DNA from: JADKIH01 sp031417395
Lineage (GTDB): Bacteria > Bacteroidota > Bacteroidia > AKYH767-A > 2013-40CM-41-45
Direction of reading: 5' to 3'
DNA: 64,000 nt
NCBI GenBank assembly: GCA_031417395.1
Contig: JANOVM010000020.1
Span: 1-64,000 of the forward strand
Positions 37,032 through 45,489 of this stretch are shown one piece after another. Both the position numbers and the translations under genes were made by a program. Below the pieces are notes generated by a model. That model saw only the letters and a program-made list of their open reading frames with translations. It ran no database searches and had not been told where the DNA came from. How positions within the stretch are numbered: the first letter of the stretch is position 1; each line of letters starts with the position of its first letter.

Positions 37032-37874
37032 CTAAAACCTCAACGCCGCAAAAAACGAAAACCCTTTCGACTCAAATTCTAAATCCCTCAGAAAAGCATC
37101 GTTCTTGGGCAAGTTTTCTGCTTCGATTTTGTTTATTGAATATCCAACTCCCGCTCCTAAAAATTTAAAAATGTATTGTTCAATAGAAATCTGTGCTGCT
37201 CTAATTTTTCCATTAGAGTCATTTATTTTTATAGAAAGAAATTCAGCCGAGGTTCGAATAAGAGTATTCGGCAAAATGTAAACGTTTATGTGAACACCCG
37301 GTAATAATACAGGTACGTTTAAGGAAACATCTTTTTTATAAGAAAGGCCATAAGAAGTAGCATCGACGCCGGCTTTAAGAATAGAATAACCGAGTCCCAA
37401 AGAGAAACCCGCATTGAAATTTGCTTTGTGAAAAATAGAATACTGAAGCAGAAGAGAAAAGTAATCGGCATTTAAATATGCTTTTATGTTGCTGCCAATA
37501 GTATAAACGGAATCGCCATAAGCAAACTGTTTTTTCAAATTTGCTTCTCCTTTCCTGTGAAGAGAAGCAAACGAACCTGAAAACTGGAAGCGCCCGCCTG
37601 GGATGATTTTTAAAAAAGGAAAAACTTTACGCGAGGAAAAACCCAGATCATCTTCCAGACTCAGCTCAGAATTGACTCCGTAAGCATTGGCATCAAAAAC
37701 GGCTTTCGTGCTAATGTCTGCATACGTCAATCCCGCATAAAAATAGACCGGTATTCTTTTTTCAGCGAAGGGCTGAGCAGAAGAATTATTAGCATAAAGG
37801 AAAAATGAAATCAGAACCGGCAAAAATATTTTAGTTCTATTAAGAGCGTTAAATTGTTTCATAAGGATTTGCAT
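37032..37874 (-). CDS. Putative outer-membrane beta-barrel protein
   Basis: A 280-residue protein, starting at ATG 37874 (an in-frame ATG at 37862, MKQFNALNRTK, is equally good). A signal peptide (LPVLISFFLYANNSSAQ) precedes alternating hydrophobic/polar strands rich in Tyr, Phe and Gly and a final strand ending FFAALRF, with the C-terminal Phe typical of outer-membrane barrels. No family is recognised. It resembles generic Bacteroidota porin-like or PorT-like proteins only at the level of composition. Confidence 0.72.
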   Translation of the reverse strand: MQILMKQFNALNRTKIFLPVLISFFLYANNSSAQPFAEKRIPVYFYAGLTYADISTKAVFDANAYGVNSELSLEDDLGFSSRKVFPFLKIIPGGRFQFSGSFASLHRKGEANLKKQFAYGDSVYTIGSNIKAYLNADYFSLLLQYSIFHKANFNAGFSLGLGYSILKAGVDATSYGLSYKKDVSLNVPVLLPGVHINVYILPNTLIRTSAEFLSIKINDSNGKIRAAQISIEQYIFKFLGAGVGYSINKIEAENLPKNDAFLRDLEFESKGFSFFAALRF

Positions 37875-38002
37875 AAAGGGTGTTTAGTTGAAACGCTAAG
37901 TTATTTAATTCATTGGGAGATTAAATGAAAAAGCTTCAATATTCAGGTTTTAAGGACCTGTTTCTAAAATTTAATTTCTAATATAAGTAATAGTTTATAA
38001 AA

Positions 38003-39091
38003 CTATTTTTTTTTACTCCTGAAAAACCCTTTTTCCTGATAGTTAACTTCTTCACCTATCAAATAGCCCCATGGTTTTAACGGTTCAATATTATCAAAAA
38101 CCACCTTCATCATTCCGGCTAATGGCATAGATAAAATCATACCTGCAACTCCCCACGTCATTGCTCCCACAATAAGCACAATCATTGCTGTCAACGGATT
38201 GATGCTTACACTGGATCCAATGACATAAGGGGATATAAAATTATTATCTATGAATTGAACAAACATTGCTACACCTAAAGCGCCAATTGCATAACCTATT
38301 TCATCCTTGGTTATGATTGCCATCATTATAGGAAGCAGGCTGCCAACTAAAACCCCTACATAAGGAACTATATTCAACAATGCTGCAAGCACACCAAATA
38401 AAATGGCATGTTTAATTCCCAATAGCAAATAACCTATAGAGCCTAAAACAGATAATATCAGAACGTCTATCATGAGTCCTTTAAGGTATTTTACCGAAAC
38501 ATGGGATGACTTTTTAATAATATCTAAAACATTTTTATGATTATCTTTTGCTACCAGAATAATGAACTTTTTATATTTATCCCTGAAATAGGTTAGAAAG
38601 AAAATATATAGGGGTACTAGTGCAAACATAGCCAGAAACGTTCCGGTAGTGGAAAAAAGTCCAAGCATCAGTTCAGGACCATAAGATGCAGCATCTTTAA
38701 TCTTTTCTTGTATCCATTCTATTTGAATATTTTTAGCAATATGAGTTTTTGTTTCCACCCATTCAAGTATACGGTTCCCTTTATTTAGAGCTTCCGAACT
38801 TAGCAGTGGTATGTCTTCCTGGAAACTGTTTAATTGACTCATGAAAAAATAAATAATTCCCGAAAAGAGAACCATTGCAAATAAAATACTCACAATGACA
38901 GCCAGTGCTTTCGGAAATTTATACTTTTCAAGCTTCCTTGAAATAGGATATAAGAGAAAAGTAAAGAAAATGGCAATCACTATTGGAACAAATAGATACT
39001 TGCCGATAATTAAAAGAGCAGTGGCAGAAATTAAAATAAACAGACCTGCAGCCCATTTTACAACACTACTTGATTCCAATTCATTTTTCAT
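38003..39091 (-). CDS. AI-2E family (PerM/TqsA-type) transporter
   Basis: A 362-residue protein with about eight transmembrane helices and the family hallmark NIVPYVGVLVGSLLPIMMAI near residue 240-260, plus QFIDNNFISPYVIGSSVSINPL. Members export autoinducer-2 in E. coli (TqsA) or serve as Na+/H+ antiporters and permeases of uncertain role. It stands alone, bounded by a strong terminator on its upstream side (39190-39216). Its substrate is unknown. Confidence 0.9.
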   Translation of the reverse strand: MKNELESSSVVKWAAGLFILISATALLIIGKYLFVPIVIAIFFTFLLYPISRKLEKYKFPKALAVIVSILFAMVLFSGIIYFFMSQLNSFQEDIPLLSSEALNKGNRILEWVETKTHIAKNIQIEWIQEKIKDAASYGPELMLGLFSTTGTFLAMFALVPLYIFFLTYFRDKYKKFIILVAKDNHKNVLDIIKKSSHVSVKYLKGLMIDVLILSVLGSIGYLLLGIKHAILFGVLAALLNIVPYVGVLVGSLLPIMMAIITKDEIGYAIGALGVAMFVQFIDNNFISPYVIGSSVSINPLTAMIVLIVGAMTWGVAGMILSMPLAGMMKVVFDNIEPLKPWGYLIGEEVNYQEKGFFRSKKK

Positions 39092-39189
39092 TTTGAATAT
39101 TTTGCAATATCCAAATATAGAAAGATAATTTCAGTGGTTCCTAATTCACCCGAAATACATTTTAAGAAGACCATTAATACTTTTTTGTC

Positions 39190-39216
39190 AAAAAAAAAGG
39201 AGGCCATAGCCTCCTT
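39190..39216 (-). terminator. Rho-independent terminator
   Basis: GGAGGC at 39199-39204 pairs with GCCTCC at 39209-39214 around a 4-nt loop. On the minus strand it is followed by a run of nine T, ending transcription of the gene at 39238-40050. Confidence 0.9.
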
Positions 39217-39237
39217 TTTGATCATTTAGAATTTTTT

Positions 39238-40050
39238 TCAGACATCCCTTCTTAAATATTGAACATAGGCGCCATTTATATTGGATATCCGTAATGAATA
39301 TTCATTTTCCGTTAAAAGCTCTCCGTTTATAAAGCGGCATGTATTGTATCCTCGTTTAGCCTGTGTATAAGCTTTAAATATTTTTTCACCTTTCTTATTG
39401 AAGATTTCTACGGCAACACCTCCATCATTTTGCGTGAAATAACTTATGTTAAGAAATTTACTGAAATTTTTAGGTTCTATATTTTCTACATAAAGTGATT
39501 TATATTTATTCTTATCATTCTTAACGGTTTTTTCTATGGCAATAAATGAACGGTTTCCATCGTGTGAAACCTGACTAAGCCTGTAAATCAGAATTCCCGT
39601 ACCCGGTTTAGTATCGGTGTAGACATATTTTGAACATTTTTGCAAACTTCCTGTGCTCTTTATTGTGCCTATCTCTTTAAAATTTCCGCCACTATTTGAT
39701 CTTTCTAAGATAAAGTAAGCATTATCTTTTTCTGCAGCACACATCCAATTTAAATCAATAGTTATTGGATTTATGGCAGAGGTAAAGCTTGCTAATGTTA
39801 CCGGATATCTATCTACAAGGGATCTTTCAACAATAGGTTTTAGAGTCTCCTTTTCAGGTTGAATAAGCACCATCGTTTCGTTTTGTGAATTACTACCTTC
39901 TGCGTATTCGTATTGAGTAAACTGAATGTAAATAAATACTGACAAGGCAATAGAAGCAAAAACGCCGGCAGTTACTATCAGAGTTCTTCTTTTTGTGTAA
40001 ACCCTTTGGCGAGGCCTAAGGTGTGTTCTTCTTGGAAGTGTTTTTCCCAT
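39238..40050 (-). CDS. Membrane-anchored protein with FN3-like and C-terminal beta domain
   Basis: A 270-residue protein. A basic N-terminus (PRRTHLRPRQRVYTKRR) precedes a single hydrophobic helix (TLIVTAGVFASIALSVFIYIQF), so it is likely anchored by a type II segment rather than cleaved. The next region (DLNWMCAAEKDNAYFILERS...YRLSQVSHDG) looks like the fibronectin-type module common in T9SS cargo. The tail (VAVEIFNKKGEKIFKAYTQA, YSLRISNINGAY) resembles a degenerate T9SS sorting domain, but the anchor makes ordinary T9SS cargo doubtful. Function is unknown. Confidence 0.68.
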   Translation of the reverse strand: MGKTLPRRTHLRPRQRVYTKRRTLIVTAGVFASIALSVFIYIQFTQYEYAEGSNSQNETMVLIQPEKETLKPIVERSLVDRYPVTLASFTSAINPITIDLNWMCAAEKDNAYFILERSNSGGNFKEIGTIKSTGSLQKCSKYVYTDTKPGTGILIYRLSQVSHDGNRSFIAIEKTVKNDKNKYKSLYVENIEPKNFSKFLNISYFTQNDGGVAVEIFNKKGEKIFKAYTQAKRGYNTCRFINGELLTENEYSLRISNINGAYVQYLRRDV

Positions 40051-40365
40051 GGTTTTTGAGTTTTTAATCCGGATTTATTTACGGTCGTATTGCCGGCGAA
40101 ATATGGGATTAACCTTCCTGAACTTACACTTGTAAGAATTACCTCTTGAATTAACAAAAAAAGGGTCGATTTACCTTAATTTAGCAGTTTCCCCTTGATT
40201 TTCACTAAGATCCGATGAGCAAAAGCTGCAAGTTTTTTAACTAATTCTAAGAAAAAGAATTACTTTTTAAAGTTTACAACGATAAACTTTCACTTTTAAA
40301 AATGTGATGCAGTTAATTTTTTAATAAAACCTTTCTGTTTTTGCCTGCAATTCCCTGATTAAAAA
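40051..40365. other. Non-coding gap
   Basis: This 315-bp AT-rich stretch between two minus-strand genes has no convincing ORF, hairpin terminator or RNA gene. It should contain the promoter for the gene ending at 39238. Confidence 0.5.
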
Positions 40366-40887
40366 TTATTCAATCAAATTGTCAATGGCATCAAACTTAT
40401 CTTCTGAATATGCCCCGCTGGTTCGATAAAGTATTTTTCCTTCTTTATCTAACAATAAAAAATAGGGAATATCACTTTTATTCATACTCAGTTTTTCAAG
40501 AATCTCTTTTCCATTCTCAGTACAAAATAATAAATGCGGTTTCAAATCTTCCTGTGCCATCTCTTTGAATTTTTTCTTCATCGATGCTGCAAATGTTAAA
40601 TTCGTGCCGGTAAGTACAGGTATGAAAAATATGTTTAAGTCGTACATGTCATCCATCAGTCCTGTTTTAGCAATAAACTTCTGGTAAATCGGATCCAACC
40701 AGGTTTCTAAATCCGGTTGCGCTTTCATGGAAGAAGCAAACCCCAAAAGAGAAAACTTGCCTTTCAATTCCGACGGCATATGAATGGTTTTATTCTCAAC
40801 AGTATTCCCCGCAATTTCAGGCAGACTCTGCGCTTTTACTATATTAAATATCATTAAAATGAAAATAAGAGAAAGGTGGTTTTTCAT
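40366..40887 (-). CDS. Secreted thioredoxin-like protein without CxxC
   Basis: A 173-residue exported protein (signal peptide ending VKAQS). SLPEIAGNTVENKTIHMPSELKGKFSLLGFASSMKAQPDLETW is arranged like the first part of TlpA/AhpC-type thioredoxin folds, and IPYFLLLDKEGKILYRTSG matches the second half with its cis-proline (DIPYF). The place of the active CxxC is taken by SSMKAQ, so it lacks the redox cysteines. It may be a non-redox scaffold or binding protein. The assignment is by pattern only. Confidence 0.6.
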   Translation of the reverse strand: MKNHLSLIFILMIFNIVKAQSLPEIAGNTVENKTIHMPSELKGKFSLLGFASSMKAQPDLETWLDPIYQKFIAKTGLMDDMYDLNIFFIPVLTGTNLTFAASMKKKFKEMAQEDLKPHLLFCTENGKEILEKLSMNKSDIPYFLLLDKEGKILYRTSGAYSEDKFDAIDNLIE

Positions 40888-41028
40888 GTTATTTAAACGG
40901 TTGATAGTGCGATTTATTCTTATATTGATATGTTTATTTATTAAATTCCTTTTTCCTAATAAAGCAATAAATTTCCCTGAAAATTAATAAAATATTGTTA
41001 AGTGCTATTTATATCTTGCACACTTTAT

Positions 41029-42114
41029 ATGAGGGCTGTAGTTGCATCAATTATCTTTTTTTTACTTTCCATTCGGGGTTTTGCCTTTACGGATGATAGT
41101 CTGCCGAAAAGCACTTCTTCCCGTTTTTTGATTTTCCCGTTTATTGTTCGGTCTCCTGAAACTAATTTGGGATTTGGCGGTGCTGCAGCTTTTTTTTTCA
41201 AGGCGGCAAAAGATATGGAAGAACTCCGGACTTCTGACGTAAATCTGCTTTCACTTTATACTACCCGTAAACAAACAGTGGTGGTTTTAGGTTCTACCAT
41301 TTTCTTCCCGGGAGAAAAACAAGTATTCCGATTCCAGGGTTCTTATAGTTATTACCCCGACAAATTTTGGGGAATAGGAAACCGATCCCCCGAAGCTGCA
41401 AAAGAAAGCTATTCGCTGAAACAATACTTTTTTAATCCCCAGTTTCTTATAAAGTTTTATAAAAAATTATTCGCCGGTATAAGCGTGGAAGGACAACGCA
41501 TTACAAATTTCACCTATGAAAAAGGTGGTATATTCGACACACAAAATATTTCCGGTCGCAAAGGAGGTTTTACCTCCGGAGTTGGGGTATTGTTTACATT
41601 CGATACAAGGAATAACGCTTATTCACCAAATGCCGGAGCCTTTTTTGAGATTAATGCAACCAGATTTGATGAGAAAATTGGCAGCGATTTTAATTTTACA
41701 TCCTATTTATTTGATTGGAGGAAATTTATTTCAATGGGAAGAAATACAGTGATTGGTTTTCAGTCCGTAGCCCGATTAAACGATGGAAATGTACCTTTAA
41801 GGAATTTATCTATGCTTGGAGGCACTGAAATGATGAGAGGCTACTATAAAGGCCGATTTACGGATAAAAATCTTGTCGCTTTTCAGTCTGAAATAAGAAG
41901 ATACCTTTTTTGGAGAATAGGTATTGTTGCTTTTGCTTCTGCCGGTCAAGTGGGCGGGAAGGTAAAGGAGCTCCGTTTAGATGATTTCCATTATGCTTTT
42001 GGTACAGGATTGAGAATTGTAATGCATGAAAAAGAAAAAGTAAACCTGCGTGTGGATATAGGCTTTGGCAATGAAAGTAACGGTATTTATGTTATTTTAA
42101 AAGAAGCATTTTGA
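41029..42114 (+). CDS. BamA/TamA-like outer-membrane protein (surface antigen D15 family)
   Basis: I place the start at ATG 41029 (MRAVVASIIFFLLSIRGFAF), which begins a signal peptide; the frame extends to GTG 41002. The 361-residue protein resembles the barrel half of Omp85-family proteins, with RNNAYSPNAGAFFEINATRFDE, TVIGFQSVARLNDGNVPLRNLSMLGG and MRGYYKGRFTDKN. The RGY-like MRGYYKGR segment corresponds to the conserved loop 6 VRGF/Y motif. It has no POTRA domains, unlike BamA. A role in outer-membrane insertion or lipid handling is inferred. Confidence 0.82.
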   Translation: MRAVVASIIFFLLSIRGFAFTDDSLPKSTSSRFLIFPFIVRSPETNLGFGGAAAFFFKAAKDMEELRTSDVNLLSLYTTRKQTVVVLGSTIFFPGEKQVFRFQGSYSYYPDKFWGIGNRSPEAAKESYSLKQYFFNPQFLIKFYKKLFAGISVEGQRITNFTYEKGGIFDTQNISGRKGGFTSGVGVLFTFDTRNNAYSPNAGAFFEINATRFDEKIGSDFNFTSYLFDWRKFISMGRNTVIGFQSVARLNDGNVPLRNLSMLGGTEMMRGYYKGRFTDKNLVAFQSEIRRYLFWRIGIVAFASAGQVGGKVKELRLDDFHYAFGTGLRIVMHEKEKVNLRVDIGFGNESNGIYVILKEAF

Positions 42115-42201
42115 TTTTAGTCATTTAATTATCCCCAAAAGAATTAGTATTTTTAACCCAATTACGAATGCTTATCTTAAATAAATTTTAATTAAATCTT
42201 T

Positions 42202-42636
42202 ATGCTTAACGGAGACTACAACGATTCAATAGGTTTATTTCTTATCCGAACCGTTACGGGTATTTTGTTTTTTTTTCAGGGCTATGATAAAATATTCAAT
42301 ATTAAAATAAAAAATGTTGTGGCGACTTTCAATGACCCTCTGAATAAGTTCCGGATTCCTCTGGCAATTTTAAAACCGCTCATTACCATTTCTTCTGTAA
42401 TTGAATTGCTATGCGGTTTGCTTCTGATTATTGGACTATTTCGAAATCCTGCACTAATGTTTCTTGCTTTAAATATGATTTTTGTTGCATTTTCTTTTAG
42501 TTTCATTAAGCCAATGTGGGATATGAAATTCTATTTTCCCAGAATGATATTTCTGATTATTCTTCTTTTTTGCCTTCCGGGTAATGACATTTTTTCACTC
42601 GATTGGATTTTGAAAATCGGTCAGTTTTATCCATAA
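42202..42636 (+). CDS. DoxX-family membrane protein
   Basis: A 144-residue protein with four transmembrane helices and the DoxX pattern (LFLIRTVTGILFFFQGYDKIF near the N-terminus, ELLCGLLLIIGLFRNPA, FPRMIFLIILLFCLPG). DoxX-like proteins are linked to redox or thiosulphate:quinone chemistry in some cases but are mostly uncharacterised. It lies 87 bp after the D15-like gene and ends at a convergent terminator. Confidence 0.8.
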   Translation: MLNGDYNDSIGLFLIRTVTGILFFFQGYDKIFNIKIKNVVATFNDPLNKFRIPLAILKPLITISSVIELLCGLLLIIGLFRNPALMFLALNMIFVAFSFSFIKPMWDMKFYFPRMIFLIILLFCLPGNDIFSLDWILKIGQFYP

Positions 42637-42639
42637 AAA

Positions 42640-42680
42640 AACCCTTTAAACGGAAAGATTAATTTTTCCGCTAAAGGGCT
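42640..42680. terminator. Bidirectional terminator between convergent genes
   Basis: CCCTTTA and CGGAAA arms (42642-42656) pair with TTTCCG and TAAAGGG (42665-42678) across an ATTAATT-type loop, with A-rich and T-rich flanks. It is placed between the DoxX and YceI genes, which converge. Confidence 0.7.
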
Positions 42681-42705
42681 TACCACATGAACACACACAA
42701 GTATT

Positions 42706-43272
42706 TTACGAAGCTTTAAAAGGCTGGAAATTTATATCAACAATTATTTGAGCGTCTTTGGCAACTTTGTCTTTTACCAAAGAAGGGATTTCAATTTTAT
42801 AATCTTCAAGCGGAATGCTGAATTTTGACTTTCCATTGGTAATGGCATTGTCTTTTACAGTCAAAGTACCGGTTGCTGTAACTTCTTTTGTTTCTCCATG
42901 AAGGGTTAACATTCCTTTAATGTTTACATTGTAGTCGCCGTCCTTTTTCAAATCGACAGAACTCATGTTTACTACTGTTCCTTTAAATATGGCTTTTGGA
43001 AATTCGTCCGACTCCACATAATTTTCATTAAAATGTTCCTGCATCAATGCTTTTTCGAAATTAAAAGCTTTCATGAGTACTGCGAATTCTAATGCTCCGG
43101 AACTGACTTCAAGAATGCTTGTTGCTTTCTCATTAGTTCCCGATATCTTTTCAGGTGACGACGCTGATGTTGCATCGAATACTATTTTACCGTTTTTGGT
43201 AAAAAATTTTGTTTGAGCTTGTGATGCAAAGCATACTGCAGCTAAAACAAGGGAGAGCAATATTTTTTTCAT
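42706..43272 (-). CDS. YceI-family periplasmic lipid/isoprenoid-binding protein
   Basis: ATG 43272 is taken (a TTG lies at 43278), giving 188 residues. A signal peptide (MKKILLSLVLAAVCFASQAQ) precedes a YceI lipocalin-like fold: FDATSASSPEKISGTNEKATSILEVSSG, LMQEHFNENYVESDEFPKAIFKG, and LTLHGETKEVTATGTLTV. YceI proteins bind polyisoprenoids or related hydrophobic molecules in the periplasm. A second, more divergent paralogue is encoded at 48389, at the other end of the same gene group. The shared HFNENYVES / HFNEKYLES motif shows the relation. Confidence 0.9.
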   Translation of the reverse strand: MKKILLSLVLAAVCFASQAQTKFFTKNGKIVFDATSASSPEKISGTNEKATSILEVSSGALEFAVLMKAFNFEKALMQEHFNENYVESDEFPKAIFKGTVVNMSSVDLKKDGDYNVNIKGMLTLHGETKEVTATGTLTVKDNAITNGKSKFSIPLEDYKIEIPSLVKDKVAKDAQIIVDINFQPFKAS

Positions 43273-43310
43273 ATTCAATATTATTTATTTAAAAGATTAA
43301 TTAATTCAAA

Positions 43311-43790
43311 TTATTTTTCAGGAACTACAGTGCAATCTACCATAACTACATCCATCAAAACACCGGAACATATTCCTTTAATTCTTACTTCTTGCCCTTC
43401 TTTTATTTGTGATACATTACCCTGAGCCTTGGGTTCAAATTCACATCCTATACCTGCCAGATCAGGACCCTGTAATGTAACACAATATTTACCGGCACTG
43501 TTTTTAGTTTTTTCTGATACAACTCCTTTTACTTCTATAATTTTTCCGAGATATTTTGTGTTTGCTTTCTTTTCATTGGAATCGTACTCACTTACAAGTG
43601 ACTTTGCATCAAGCGTAAATGCCGGAGTTTCATTAGAAACACTCTGATGAGGTTTGTGATACAGATAGTAAGCAAAAGCAACTCCTGTAATCATGGCAAT
43701 GGCTGTTGTTAATATTAATATCTTTTTCATAGTGATCAAAGGTCTGGTTTTATTATGTATTGTAGATGAAGTATTGACGGGCTTTTTCAT
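43311..43790 (-). CDS. OB-fold (tRNA_anti-like) exported/membrane protein
   Basis: A 159-residue protein with one hydrophobic segment (ILILTTAIAMITGVAFAYYLY); the true start may be the in-frame ATG at 43730 rather than 43790, which would leave a normal signal or anchor. The rest forms an OB-fold of the tRNA_anti-like type: LVSEYDSNEKKANTKYLGKIIEVKGVVSE ... GQEVRIKGICSGVLMDVVMVDC. These domains are common in Bacteroidota beside YceI and cytochrome genes. Binding partner unknown. It is 39 bp upstream of the YceI gene and on the same strand. Confidence 0.75.
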   Translation of the reverse strand: MKKPVNTSSTIHNKTRPLITMKKILILTTAIAMITGVAFAYYLYHKPHQSVSNETPAFTLDAKSLVSEYDSNEKKANTKYLGKIIEVKGVVSEKTKNSAGKYCVTLQGPDLAGIGCEFEPKAQGNVSQIKEGQEVRIKGICSGVLMDVVMVDCTVVPEK

Positions 43791-43909
43791 GTTATAGTTT
43801 AATTCCTGTTTTTAATTAAGGAATGTCTTACAGTTTTTATCTATGTTCGAACAAGCAAATCAGTTTTGTAAAAATAGTGTCATTTTATTTTTAACGAATA
43901 AATTGCTTT

Positions 43910-44641
43910 TTAATTTGGTGTTCCCATCTGTATCCATATTCTAATTTCATCTATTTTACATTGAGGTAATTTACTACCGCCTTTTGGCATAGGCTGATAC
44001 CCTGCACTGTGACTCATACTCCCCAGTAATTTACCTGAATTAGCAGCGGCTACTATTGTTGAATAACTTTCAAGGTTTATTTGGCCACCGGCAGTAGCTC
44101 CCGAATGACAGCCAATGCAATAACTCTGCATCATCGGAAAAACTGTTCCTGAGAAGGTCACATTATTTGTGTCGCAAATGTCTTCACATGCATTATTTTT
44201 CGCGCCTTGTGATATCCAATTATTAAGGATGTCTATTTTATCCTGACTTAATTGTCCTGATGGAGGCATCCTTTTGTCAGGATCTGTTTCAAATAATACT
44301 TCATAGATTTTGCTGTTGCCCGGATTTCCAGGTTCTACGTCGCCTGTATTAATAATAGCGGAATAGTTATCTAAAATAATACCCTCTTTATGATCAGTGG
44401 TTGAGTGACAGTTACTTTTTGCACAATTAGATATGAGCAAAGGAAGAACCTGGTTTTCGAAATAAATTGAATCGGGATCACATGTTGACAATCCACCTCC
44501 GTTATTAGAAACAATTGGTTTTTTAGCAGGAAGTATGTCTGTTTCGTGTTTACAGGAATTTAAAACAAGCATCAGTAAAACCATCAGGAAAATTAAACCT
44601 GCCAGGAATGTGTCGAATAATATTTCTTTTCTTTTCAGCAT
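43910..44641 (-). CDS. Lipoprotein with two cytochrome-c-like haem motifs
   Basis: A 243-residue protein with a lipoprotein-type N-terminus (LMVLLMLVLNSCKHE, lipobox Cys 30). Two haem-binding-like motifs occur, CAKSNCH (CX4CH, residue ~73) and CIGCH (CX2CH, residue ~175), each in a small domain with downstream Met-Pro segments (RMPPSGQLSQ, PMPKGGSKLP) that could give the axial ligands. The CX4CH variant occurs in related Bacteroidota lipoproteins. It is probably an electron-transfer protein facing the periplasm. It follows the LytTR gene by 80 bp on the same strand. Confidence 0.8.
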   Translation of the reverse strand: MLKRKEILFDTFLAGLIFLMVLLMLVLNSCKHETDILPAKKPIVSNNGGGLSTCDPDSIYFENQVLPLLISNCAKSNCHSTTDHKEGIILDNYSAIINTGDVEPGNPGNSKIYEVLFETDPDKRMPPSGQLSQDKIDILNNWISQGAKNNACEDICDTNNVTFSGTVFPMMQSYCIGCHSGATAGGQINLESYSTIVAAANSGKLLGSMSHSAGYQPMPKGGSKLPQCKIDEIRIWIQMGTPN

Positions 44642-44721
44642 TATGTACCCAAAAGTATAGCAATTGCCACACAGACATAAATGAAAGTTGCTGAATAAGG
44701 AAAAATGGCAATTGAACCGGA

Positions 44722-45489
44722 TTAATGCTCCTTACCTGCCAGCCATTCCTTAAAAAAGGAGGATCTTTCTGTACTTACAATAGTGTCCATATCGGTGGGA
44801 GGACTTAAAACAACCTTTACCCTCGACTTTGAAAATGAGTACATTTCTGTAATGGAATCAATACTAATGATAAATTGACGGTTTATCCTGAAAAACCGTT
44901 CAGGGTCAATAATTAACTCAAGTTTGTCCAGATTGTACTCAATTGGATAGTTATGATTATCCTTTGTCTTTAAATAATTAATTTTTTCTTCTGTATAAAA
45001 GTAAGCTACCTGACTTATATCTATTGTTTTTATGCGTTCTCCGAAACGTATTAAAAATCGTTTTTTATAGGATTTACTTTCATCTTTTATACTCTCCAAT
45101 AGTGCTTTCAAATCCTGAGGCTCTTTTTTAGATGCATGAATTTTTTTGTATTTGTTTATGGCAAATTCAAGCTCTTCTTTTTTAACAGGCTTGAGAAGGT
45201 ATTCGACACTATTAACTTTAAAAGCTTTAATAGCGAATTCATCATAAGCTGTAATAAATATTACGGGTGACTCTACTTTCACCAGGGAAAAGATTTCAAA
45301 ACTAGAGCCGTCGGCAAGGTTAATATCCAATAATATCAAATCGGGAGCCGAATGTGTTTTTAACCATTCTACTGCTGATCCAACGCTAACCAATACGTCC
45401 AGGACTTTTGCTTCAGGTTCAACTTCAGCAAGAATCTTTTGTAATCGAAGTGCTGCCGGTTCTTCGTCTTCAAGTATTAAGACTTTCAT
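44722..45489 (-). CDS. LytTR-type response regulator
   Basis: A 255-residue regulator. The receiver domain has the acidic pair (ILEDEEP), phosphoacceptor D55 (LILLDINLADG) and lysine in YLLKPVKK. A C-terminal LytTR DNA-binding domain (about 150-245) includes RFLIRFGERIKTIDISQVAYFYTEEK and FFRINRQFIISIDSITEM. It would bind direct-repeat sites. Its start overlaps the histidine-kinase gene by 20 bp, so both are translated together, and the kinase is its probable partner. Confidence 0.92.
   Translation of the reverse strand: MKVLILEDEEPAALRLQKILAEVEPEAKVLDVLVSVGSAVEWLKTHSAPDLILLDINLADGSSFEIFSLVKVESPVIFITAYDEFAIKAFKVNSVEYLLKPVKKEELEFAINKYKKIHASKKEPQDLKALLESIKDESKSYKKRFLIRFGERIKTIDISQVAYFYTEEKINYLKTKDNHNYPIEYNLDKLELIIDPERFFRINRQFIISIDSITEMYSFSKSRVKVVLSPPTDMDTIVSTERSSFFKEWLAGKEH

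Noticed and set aside
38895..39128. A 77-residue plus-strand frame inside the AI-2E gene
   Set aside because: Antisense to a clear gene and without family resemblance.
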